Assembly (NCBI GenBank): GCA_030691225.1 | Contig: JAUYES010000433.1 | Location: 1 to 5,016, forward strand | Origin: Holophaga sp. | GTDB lineage: Bacteria; Acidobacteriota; Holophagae; Holophagales; Holophagaceae | Direction of reading: 5' to 3' | DNA: 5,016 nt | Part shown: piece by piece, positions 1 through 5,016 of the stretch | Layout of the letters: each line of letters begins with the position of its first letter | How positions within the stretch are numbered: position 1 is the first letter of the stretch | Notes under the pieces: generated by a model | What the model saw: only the letters and a program-made list of their open reading frames with translations | Databases searched by the model: none | What the model was told of the DNA's origin: nothing | Translations under genes and position numbers: made by a program

Positions 1-1
1 C

Positions 2-265
2 TTGGCCTGGGGCTCGGGCATGAACAACACGGCGACTTCCGCCTTGGCCAGCCAGCTAACACCCGCCGCTGACCAGGGTGGCCTATTTGGCGTGCTCAAC
101 GCCGCATCCGGAATCGGGCGAATCCTGGGTCCCATGCTGGGGACCTTTGTTTTTGCCCGGTGGGGTTTAGCCGCCTCCTATTGGGTAGCCTCGGCAGTGA
201 TCGGCGCAGGGCTCATTCTGGCCTTTACCCTGCCCAAAAAACCCGCGATTCCGGAAGAGGCCTAG
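2..265 (+). CDS. MFS transporter, C-terminal fragment (5' end outside window)
   Basis: This is the last 87 codons of a membrane transporter, ending in TAG at 263-265. The reading frame is open to the left edge, so the true start lies outside the window; the TTG at base 2 is an internal codon and not a start. The fragment shows a short polar loop with the pattern S-x-L-T-P-A-x-x-Q-G (residues 17-26), then G-x-L-x-x-x-x-G-I-G-R-I-L-G-P. That pattern is typical of the loop before transmembrane helix 11 in TetA/multidrug-type major facilitator (MFS) proteins. Two hydrophobic helices follow, at about residues 28-51 and 57-77, matching TM11 and TM12, and then a short charged cytoplasmic tail. By family it would be a proton-driven efflux pump in the inner membrane, but the substrate cannot be told from this piece. 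Its stop codon lies 2 bases from the stop of the convergent dnaX gene. Family assignment is fairly safe; function is not. Confidence 0.8.
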   Translation: MAWGSGMNNTATSALASQLTPAADQGGLFGVLNAASGIGRILGPMLGTFVFARWGLAASYWVASAVIGAGLILAFTLPKKPAIPEEA

Positions 266-267
266 CC

Positions 268-1875
268 CTAATCCGTTCTGCGCATATCGACCACTTCGCC
301 CGAGGTGTCCGATAGGAGTTTCTGAAATAAAGGGTCGCCCCGAAGCACATCTTCGGGCCGATCATGCTTCCCCGACTCGAAGGTGACCGTGATGCGAATT
401 AATCCAGGCAGCACCTGGCGCAGCGTCTCGAGCAGATGGGGATTCACCAACTCCCGCTCAAAATCCTGAACGGTATGCCGAACATTGGGCGGAAAGAAAA
501 AGTGCAGTGCGGAGCCATCGAAGGTCAGTGATGTGGCCATATGAGGCAGGCTAACCAAGGTGCGCGGAAGCCCTCCGGGAACGGATTTGAGGGCCTCCGT
601 GGTGGCTTGACGAAGCTCTTCGAGGTTTCCCGAATCCACCACCGGCTGCAGCTTCGGTTTAGGAGGCGCCGCTGGGGGAGGCACCGTGGGTGTCTTCAAA
701 CTATCGGGCTGAGGGGTCTGGGGATCCGCCGCCCGCTTCGCGGTCCCCGGCTCAGGGCGGAGTGGTCTCCCAGGGGGAGGCGATCCCACAGCGGCGCCCG
801 ATCGCACCAAGGTATCGAGCGGGGCCAAGTGAGGAAGTTGGGCGGCGGTGACCAGTGCCAACTCCACCACGATCTGAGGCAGGCTGGAATCCTTGAGATC
901 TCGTTCCCGCTGCAAGAGCAGGTGCAGCATTCGCGCAAGTCGCAGGATGTCCTGGGGCCCGGCACCACCGCGCACATCGGATTCTAGGCGGTCTCGAAAC
1001 GCCAGCATCAATTCGCGCCAGAAGCTGATCCAGTCGGTGCCGAGAGAAGCCAGCGCGTTGCATTCATCGAGCACTGTTCCGGGATCGCCACCCAGGATGG
1101 CGGCAAGGACATTCTGCACCCGCACCGCGGGGACGATGCCCAGTTGCTCCCGAACCATCTCTTCAATAACACGACCATCTCCGGCGGCGATGACCCGGTC
1201 CAGGGTGGTCAGCGCATCCCGCATGGATCCAGTGCCTGTTTCGGCCAGAAGCCGCAGGGAGCCTTCATCGAAGGAAACGCCCTCCTGCTCGCAAACGTAT
1301 TTAAGGCGAGACTCAATGAGCCCTACCGGAATAAGCCGAAAGGGATAAATCTGCACTCGGCTCTTGATGGTTTCAGGCACATCCTGCAATTCCGTGGTGG
1401 CCAGGATGAAGACGGCGTGAGCGGGCGGCTCTTCCAGAATCTTGAGCAAAGCATCGAAGGCACTGCGGCTGAGCATGTGCACTTCGTCGATGATGTACAC
1501 GCGATAGCGGCAAAAGGCCGGGCGAGTCTGCACCTGTTCCCGCAAAGCCCGAGCGTCCTCGACCGAAGCGCGGCTGGCGGCATCGATCTCGATCACATCG
1601 AGGTTGCGATCAGGCTGCTCGGCCGCAATACAGGCGTCGCAAACCCCGCAGGGCTCAGGGGTTGGCCCCTGAAAACAATTGAGCGCCCTGGCCAGGATGC
1701 GAGCGGTGCTGGTTTTTCCCGTGCCGCGAACACCGGCAAAAAGAAAGGCCTGATGGTGGATTTGGCCCGAGGGTTGAGCACGCCGCAGGGCATTACCCAG
1801 TGCGCGGACGCTGGCCTCCTGGCCAACCAAATCGGAAAGCAAGCGGGGGCGGTATTTCAGAGCGAGCGTTTTCAT
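268..1875 (-). CDS. dnaX: DNA polymerase III subunit gamma/tau (clamp loader ATPase)
   Basis: DnaX is the ATPase motor of the clamp loader, which places the beta sliding clamp on primed DNA and, through the tau C-terminus, couples polymerase cores at the fork. The 535-residue protein shows the expected order. The N-terminal YRP...VGQE motif (residues 8-20) is followed by the Walker A loop GVRGTGKT (48-55). A zinc module has cysteines 67, 76, 79 and 82, spaced CX8CX2CX2C as in E. coli. Walker B is IIDEVHML (128-135), sensor 1 is LATTE (158-162), the arginine-finger segment is SRV (172-174, usually SRC), and sensor 2 is GSMRDAL (216-222). The collar domain covers about 240-350, a Pro-rich linker about 364-412, and a tau-like C-terminal domain about 414-535. 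ATG at 1875 is chosen because the conserved N-terminus begins within ten residues; no strong Shine-Dalgarno is visible. It is the last gene of the minus-strand block. I saw no clear A/T slippery heptamer for making a short gamma form. The family assignment is essentially certain. Confidence 0.97.
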   Translation of the reverse strand: MKTLALKYRPRLLSDLVGQEASVRALGNALRRAQPSGQIHHQAFLFAGVRGTGKTSTARILARALNCFQGPTPEPCGVCDACIAAEQPDRNLDVIEIDAASRASVEDARALREQVQTRPAFCRYRVYIIDEVHMLSRSAFDALLKILEEPPAHAVFILATTELQDVPETIKSRVQIYPFRLIPVGLIESRLKYVCEQEGVSFDEGSLRLLAETGTGSMRDALTTLDRVIAAGDGRVIEEMVREQLGIVPAVRVQNVLAAILGGDPGTVLDECNALASLGTDWISFWRELMLAFRDRLESDVRGGAGPQDILRLARMLHLLLQRERDLKDSSLPQIVVELALVTAAQLPHLAPLDTLVRSGAAVGSPPPGRPLRPEPGTAKRAADPQTPQPDSLKTPTVPPPAAPPKPKLQPVVDSGNLEELRQATTEALKSVPGGLPRTLVSLPHMATSLTFDGSALHFFFPPNVRHTVQDFERELVNPHLLETLRQVLPGLIRITVTFESGKHDRPEDVLRGDPLFQKLLSDTSGEVVDMRRTD

Positions 1876-1930
1876 GGAACGGCCATTGTCCCATGACTCC
1901 GGCTTCCACGGCGCAGCGGAGGATCAGGAA

Positions 1931-2842
1931 TCACGTCAGACCCTCGAAAAGACTCGGATGGCAGGAACCATGTCCCGCAGTGGGCCTGGAGTTGGCGATT
2001 GTCGGAAACCGACCCGATACTTTTTTGGTCCCCCGAAGGACCGGAGGCATCATCGCTTTGAGAACGTCGCGAACTTCGGCTTGGTAGTCCTTATCCAACG
2101 CGCAAAGCCAACCGTTGTTGGCCAAGATGTCGTAGAACGGATCATCCTTCAGAAGCCGAAGGCCTCCTACCCAGGCACTGCTGGCCCCACTCATCCGCGC
2201 TCGGCGCCCAAAGGTGTGAGCATCCACCATCACCATTAAGGGCGCCACTGAAATACCAACCTGAATACCTGCTGAGCTCAGGCGTTCGACAGCGACCCAA
2301 CGACTGGGAATGGGCGGGGCCCGGGGTTCCACAACCTGGCGGACAGTGTCGTCATCTGTGGGAATGGAAATACCCACGGAAAGGCGTGATCCAAAGCTCT
2401 TCAAGAGCTCCAAATCCTGCAGCACGAGCGGCGAACGAGTATGCAGGAGCACCCTTGTGGTCGGGCAATCAAGAAGCACCTCCAAGCACTTGCGGGTAAG
2501 GCGAAATTCCCGTTCCAGCGGCTGGTAGGGATCCGTGGCCGAGGCGAGAAATACACTCTGGTTATGAAGCCGGTGCCGTTGTGCCCAAAGCAGTTCCGGA
2601 GCATTTAACTTGGGAGCAGACCACCCTCCCCAATCTGCGGCCCCATGAAGAGCATTAGGGTATTCCCGCACGTAGCAATAGCGGCAGCCATGGCCACACC
2701 CACGGTAGGGGCTCAAGGCGAAGCCAAAGCCATACCGCTCGTCCCGCTGGGGCCGAAGAATACTTCGGGCTTCTTCCGGCTCAACGTGGAGTTCGCGAAA
2801 AAAGCTAGGGGTTGACTCGGCAATAACAAGCGGGGGAACCAT
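1931..2842 (-). CDS. SplB-like radical SAM protein (COG1533-type)
   Basis: This 303-residue protein belongs to the radical SAM group related to spore photoproduct lyase (SplB-like; also called the Rv2578c/PA0069-type group). The cluster-binding motif is CGHGCRYCY, with Cys49, Cys53 and Cys56 in CX3CX2C spacing, preceded by the typical SPYRGC. It would bind a 4Fe-4S cluster and cleave S-adenosylmethionine to a radical. Other family marks are the SATDPYQPLE segment (101-110), the HTRSPLVLQDLELL segment (134-147) and VGISIPTDD (156-164). Family members outside spore formers are common but mostly uncharacterised, so DNA photoproduct repair should not be assumed. After the APL at residues 200-202, where relatives usually have an I/M-P-G-N-D type turn, this protein reads MVMVDAHTFGRR. 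The conserved-looking text continues past it in the same frame, so I see divergence and not a frameshift. ATG at 2842 has no clear Shine-Dalgarno, so the exact start is less sure. It lies 49 bases after aroC and 55 before dnaX, probably in the same transcript. Confidence 0.9.
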   Translation of the reverse strand: MVPPLVIAESTPSFFRELHVEPEEARSILRPQRDERYGFGFALSPYRGCGHGCRYCYVREYPNALHGAADWGGWSAPKLNAPELLWAQRHRLHNQSVFLASATDPYQPLEREFRLTRKCLEVLLDCPTTRVLLHTRSPLVLQDLELLKSFGSRLSVGISIPTDDDTVRQVVEPRAPPIPSRWVAVERLSSAGIQVGISVAPLMVMVDAHTFGRRARMSGASSAWVGGLRLLKDDPFYDILANNGWLCALDKDYQAEVRDVLKAMMPPVLRGTKKVSGRFPTIANSRPTAGHGSCHPSLFEGLT

Positions 2843-2891
2843 GCGAGAAGTATTCGCTATTTTTTCGCTTAGTCAAGAAGGTCGAGCTGGA

Positions 2892-4001
2892 TTATTTGTC
2901 CAAGCTCTCCCAATCCCATTCTCCCGGCCCTCTCGTCGAGTCCGTGAGGCCTTGCTGGGTCAGCCAGGCGTCATAGATCACCAAGGCACACATGGCCTCA
3001 GCCACAGGAACGACCCGCGGTGCAATGCAGGGATCATGGCGCCCCTTTACGATAATTTCCGCAGCCAAACCCTGAGAATCAACCGTCTGCTGAGGCATTG
3101 AAATCGAACTTGTGGGTTTCACAGCCAGCCGAAGGACAATGGGAGCGCCGTTGGAGATTCCCCCCAATATTCCGCCCGAATCGTTTTTGGGGAAACCACT
3201 CGGAGTCATCGGGTCGTTATTTAGAGAGCCCTTCATGCGCGCTGCGGCGAACCCAGCTCCTACCTCAACCCCCTTGACGGAGCCAATGCTCATGCAGGCA
3301 TAGGCAAGGAGCGCATCGAGCTTACCAAAGGCCGGATCGCCAAGGCCTTCCGGAAGCCCTTCGATCCAAATTTCACAAATGCCGCCAACGGAATCACCTT
3401 CAGCCTTGGCAGCCTCCACGGCCAGTCGCTGGGCGGCAAAAACGGCGGGATCCCCGCTGCGCAGCGGATTCTGTTCCACGAAATCCCATTGCAGGACTTC
3501 GCAAGGTATTCCTCCGATCTCGCGGTTGAAGCCTCGAATCGTAACGCCCAGGTCTGCCAACTGCTGCTTAGCCCAGGCACCCGCAGCGACGCGCGCCAGG
3601 GTTTCGCGTCCACTGGAACGACCTCCGCCCCGTGGGTCCCGAATGCCGTACTTGCGCTGATAGGTAAGGTCCGCATGACCCGGCCGAAATAACTCTTTCA
3701 GGGCATCGTAATCGCCACTGCGTTGGTTTTCGTTAAACACTGCCAAGGCAATCGGATGCCCCGTGGTCCGCCCCTCATAAACACCGGAAAGTACTCGCAG
3801 CCGGTCTGCTTCGCTTCGGGGTGTCACCAGATCTGATTGACCGGGCCGACGGCGATCTAATTCGAGCTGGATAGCCTCCAGATCAAACGTGAGGCCAGGC
3901 TTAACACCGTCTAGCACCACGCCAAGAGCAGGCCCATGGCTCTCGCCAAAGGTAAGGATGCGAAACGTGCGACCAAAGGAGCTGGGAGAATCAAACAGCA
4001 T
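2892..4001 (-). CDS. aroC: chorismate synthase
   Basis: AroC makes chorismate from 5-enolpyruvylshikimate-3-phosphate by trans-elimination of phosphate, using reduced FMN. This is the last shikimate step, leading to Phe, Tyr, Trp, folate and quinones, and it takes place in the cytoplasm. At 369 residues the length is normal for a bacterial enzyme. All three family signatures are visible: FGESHGP (residues 18-24, with catalytic-type His22), GRSSGRETLARVAAG (127-141) and RHDPCIAPRVVPVAEAM (321-337). The substrate and flavin binding segments LDRRRPG (48-54) and RPGHADLTY (106-114, with the second conserved His109) are intact, as are MSIGSVKGVEVGAGF (237-251) and NDSGGILGGISNG (273-285). The usual Ala in the second signature is Gly131, which the pattern allows. 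ATG at 4001 places the conserved FGRTFRI at residue 9. No strong Shine-Dalgarno precedes it, but the upstream stop is only 9 bases away, so translational coupling is likely. No other shikimate gene lies in the window. Confidence 0.98.
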   Translation of the reverse strand: MLFDSPSSFGRTFRILTFGESHGPALGVVLDGVKPGLTFDLEAIQLELDRRRPGQSDLVTPRSEADRLRVLSGVYEGRTTGHPIALAVFNENQRSGDYDALKELFRPGHADLTYQRKYGIRDPRGGGRSSGRETLARVAAGAWAKQQLADLGVTIRGFNREIGGIPCEVLQWDFVEQNPLRSGDPAVFAAQRLAVEAAKAEGDSVGGICEIWIEGLPEGLGDPAFGKLDALLAYACMSIGSVKGVEVGAGFAAARMKGSLNNDPMTPSGFPKNDSGGILGGISNGAPIVLRLAVKPTSSISMPQQTVDSQGLAAEIIVKGRHDPCIAPRVVPVAEAMCALVIYDAWLTQQGLTDSTRGPGEWDWESLDK

Positions 4002-4010
4002 TTGTGAGCG

Positions 4011-4592
4011 CTATTCCGAATCTCTATTTTCAGAAGCAGGAGATCCACCCTCAGCGGAGGTTCGTTTCACCAGCTTTGGCAGGCCATCCGTGGCGAAACG
4101 CGCGGTCTGCCCGATCCAGACATAACGAGTGCCGCGCTTTTGCCCCTGTTTGGAAATAAGACCATCGGCATCCAGCTCCGCAAATACCCGACGAAGCGCT
4201 GCGGGCGCACCATCCACATCCCGCAGTCCAAGATTAACCTGAGCTTCGAAGCTGGAAAGCGCCCCATGGGTTTCTAACGCAAGGGCCAATTTTGCTTTTA
4301 AATCCTCAAAATCAATTTTTTTACGCTGGGGCTTGCCCATTTCCATTCCGCCTTGAGTAAAGGCGGTGGGTCGGGGTTCATATTCTGCCGAGCGAGGAAC
4401 AAAACCTGCCGGAGTGCTAACTTCGTGCACCATCCCACCATCAAGGTAGACATCGGACTTATCGGCCTGAAAAAGAACCACCACAGAAGTGGCAGGAATA
4501 CCTTCACTATGGAGGCATTCCACAACACGATCTCCAATGCGCCTTTTCTGGTCGGATGAGAGCATGGGAGTCTGGAAAATGACCAAAGGCAT
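4011..4592 (-). CDS. tautomerase-like domain fused to a putative winged-helix domain
   Basis: This 193-residue protein opens with MPLVIFQTP and LSSDQKRRI. That layout is the 4-oxalocrotonate tautomerase (4-OT) superfamily: an N-terminal proline exposed after Met removal, a beta strand, a helix, then a second strand VVVLFQ (37-42) and a DVYLDGG turn (47-53). Pro2 would be the catalytic Pro-1. Residues 54-93 are a linker with several Pro and Lys/Arg. Residues 94-160 look like a winged helix. Helices fall at about 94-108, 113-121 and 128-141 (APAALRRVFAELDADG). A basic wing follows, GQKRGTRYVWIG (150-161), a pattern I associate with C-terminal DNA-binding modules. The tail (162-193) is polar and probably disordered. 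A 4-OT subunit is normally about 60-75 residues, so this is a composite protein. ATG at 4592 is supported by an AAGGGG Shine-Dalgarno seven bases upstream and by the need for Pro at position 2. It is first in the minus-strand block, 9 bases before aroC. Substrate and DNA target are unknown; the winged helix is inferred by eye. Confidence 0.75.
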   Translation of the reverse strand: MPLVIFQTPMLSSDQKRRIGDRVVECLHSEGIPATSVVVLFQADKSDVYLDGGMVHEVSTPAGFVPRSAEYEPRPTAFTQGGMEMGKPQRKKIDFEDLKAKLALALETHGALSSFEAQVNLGLRDVDGAPAALRRVFAELDADGLISKQGQKRGTRYVWIGQTARFATDGLPKLVKRTSAEGGSPASENRDSE

Positions 4593-4599
4593 AATGAAT

Positions 4600-4607
4600 C
4601 CCCTTCC
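4600..4607 (-). promoter_or_regulatory. ribosome binding site of the tautomerase-like gene
   Basis: The minus strand reads GGAAGGGG here, then seven bases, then ATG at 4592. This purine-rich Shine-Dalgarno fixes the start so that proline is residue 2, as a tautomerase requires. It is the strongest ribosome binding site on the minus strand; the three downstream genes lack a comparable one. Confidence 0.6.
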
Positions 4608-4622
4608 ATCTGGATAGTATTA

Positions 4623-4650
4623 AATTTATTCGCGATGCCACGATAGACAA
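4623..4650 (-). promoter_or_regulatory. candidate sigma-70 promoter for the tautomerase-aroC block
   Basis: On the minus strand, TTGTCT (4650-4645) is followed after exactly 16 bases by TAAATT (4628-4623). Each matches four of six bases of the -35 and -10 consensus. Transcription would start around 4615-4617, leaving a leader of about 25 bases that includes the Shine-Dalgarno. The matches are modest, and an alternative -10, TAATAC, overlaps just downstream. No equally good promoter was found for the divergent Fur-family gene. Confidence 0.35.
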
Positions 4651-4661
4651 AGGCATTTTTT

Positions 4662-4675
4662 GGACCATATGGTCC
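4662..4675. promoter_or_regulatory. perfect 14-bp palindrome, candidate operator
   Basis: GGACCATATGGTCC is an uninterrupted perfect inverted repeat in the 98-base divergent intergenic region. It ends 15 bases before the Fur-family start codon and lies 11 bases upstream of the proposed -35 element of the minus-strand block. A run of six T (4656-4661, ending just before the palindrome) flanks it on the left. A dimeric repressor could bind here and act on both genes. It does not resemble the AT-rich classical Fur box. In RNA it could form only a 5-bp stem with an AUAU loop. The palindrome is directly visible; its role as an operator is inference. Confidence 0.45.
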
Positions 4676-4681
4676 CGAATT

Positions 4682-4685
4682 GGAG
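4682..4685 (+). promoter_or_regulatory. ribosome binding site of the Fur-family gene
   Basis: GGAG sits five bases before ATG at 4691. It supports this start over the ATG at 4669, which lies inside the palindrome in a different frame and opens a shorter unrelated reading frame. Confidence 0.6.
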
Positions 4686-4690
4686 AAGCA

Positions 4691-5016
4691 ATGGGAACGG
4701 TTTCAGAAGCCCGAAAGGCCCGCTCCACCGAGGAGGCCAGTTTCGAAACATTCCTCCGAAGCAAGAAGCTGAAATTGACTGGGGAACGCCTAGCAATTCT
4801 TGCGGCTATTTTTCAACGGGAAAGCCACTTCGATGCGGAAACCCTGCATGCCGGACTGCGCATGAATGGTGGAGACATAAGCCGCGCCACGGTCTACCGG
4901 TCGCTTGATTTACTCGTGCAAGCCGGGCTAGTTCGTAAAAACAGCCTAGGCGATAGCCACGCCAACTACGAAGCCGCCCGCGGTGATGAACACCACGATC
5001 ACTTGATCTGCCTAGG
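4691..5016 (+). CDS. Fur/PerR/Zur-family metalloregulator, N-terminal part (3' end outside window)
   Basis: The first 108 codons of a Fur-family repressor run off the right edge with no stop, so the gene is truncated by the window and not broken. It begins MGTVSEARKARS, then the winged-helix core FLRSKKLKLTGERLAIL (21-37) and SHFDAETLH (45-53). The recognition helix is ISRATVYRSLDLLVQAGLV (63-81). The metal-sensing region has YE (93-94) and HHDHLICL (101-108), the hallmark HHDHLIC of this family. His46, Glu94, His102 and His104 line up with the E. coli Fur metal ligands His33, Glu81, His88 and His90, with one extra residue between Glu94 and His102. Such proteins bind DNA as metal-loaded dimers and control iron, zinc or peroxide genes. 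Which metal it senses cannot be told without the C-terminal cysteines. ATG at 4691 has GGAG five bases upstream. A basic/acidic N-terminal extension of about 20 residues precedes the core. It is divergent to the tautomerase-aroC block and shares its upstream region, including a perfect palindrome. Confidence 0.93.
   Translation, partial: MGTVSEARKARSTEEASFETFLRSKKLKLTGERLAILAAIFQRESHFDAETLHAGLRMNGGDISRATVYRSLDLLVQAGLVRKNSLGDSHANYEAARGDEHHDHLICL

Noticed and set aside
481..510. T-rich tract on the minus strand in dnaX as a possible frameshift slippery site
   Set aside because: The tract encodes a conserved-looking HFFFPPN stretch in the tau-like domain. It does not form an A-AAA-AAG-type heptamer, and I saw no following stem-loop or nearby stop to make a gamma form.
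541..987. Plus-strand 148-codon open frame opposite the dnaX linker region
   Set aside because: The translation is rich in Arg and Gly with no domain pattern, as expected from the antisense of the Pro/Ala-rich linker.
1144..1896. Plus-strand 250-codon open frame antisense to dnaX
   Set aside because: It lies wholly opposite the unmistakable dnaX reading frame and its translation shows no recognisable domain. Long antisense frames are expected in GC-rich coding DNA.
2843..2865. Hairpin GCGA...TCGC followed by six T on the plus strand, between aroC and the SplB-like gene
   Set aside because: The stem has only 4-5 pairs, the T run lies on the plus strand, and no plus-strand gene ends here. It cannot terminate the minus-strand genes.
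4298..4609. Alternative minus-strand frame starting at 4609, overlapping the tautomerase-like gene
   Set aside because: It is the wrong frame for the MPLV tautomerase start, shows no domain, and its ATG overlaps the Shine-Dalgarno of the real gene.
4660..4908. Plus-strand 82-codon frame starting around the palindrome
   Set aside because: It overlaps the clear Fur-family reading frame from 4691 in another frame and has no recognisable content.

Overview
The window is ordinary, gene-dense bacterial chromosome of moderately high GC content. It holds six protein-coding genes, two of them cut by the window edges, and almost no non-coding DNA. I saw no rRNA, tRNA, CRISPR array, insertion sequence or phage gene. 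The organism cannot be fixed from the sequence. The gene content (DnaX, chorismate synthase, a Fur-family repressor, an SplB-like radical SAM protein) fits a free-living Gram-negative-type bacterium. A Verrucomicrobia/Opitutae-like source is my weak guess, from general resemblance only.

Layout: bases 2-265 (+) are the C-terminal end of a major facilitator transporter. It runs tail to tail, with only 2 bases between stop codons, into a four-gene block on the minus strand. In transcription order the block is: a tautomerase-like protein with a putative C-terminal winged-helix domain (4592-4011), aroC chorismate synthase (4001-2892), an SplB-type radical SAM protein (2842-1931) and dnaX, the DNA polymerase III gamma/tau subunit (1875-268). 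The gaps are 9, 49 and 55 bases and contain no convincing terminator, so the four are probably co-transcribed. Divergent to this block, a Fur/PerR/Zur-type metalloregulator starts at 4691 (+) and runs off the right edge.

The 98-base divergent intergenic region (4593-4690) is the only real regulatory space. It carries a perfect 14-bp palindrome just upstream of the fur-family gene, a plausible weak promoter for the minus-strand block, and good ribosome binding sites for both divergent genes.

Functionally the block joins aromatic amino-acid biosynthesis (AroC), the replication clamp loader (DnaX) and an uncharacterised radical SAM enzyme, with no obvious shared pathway. The most unusual item is the first gene: an N-terminal Pro-1 tautomerase-like fold joined to what looks like a DNA-binding winged helix. 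It lacks the two arginines that classical 4-oxalocrotonate tautomerase uses. Nothing here amounts to a clear new defence or mobile system.
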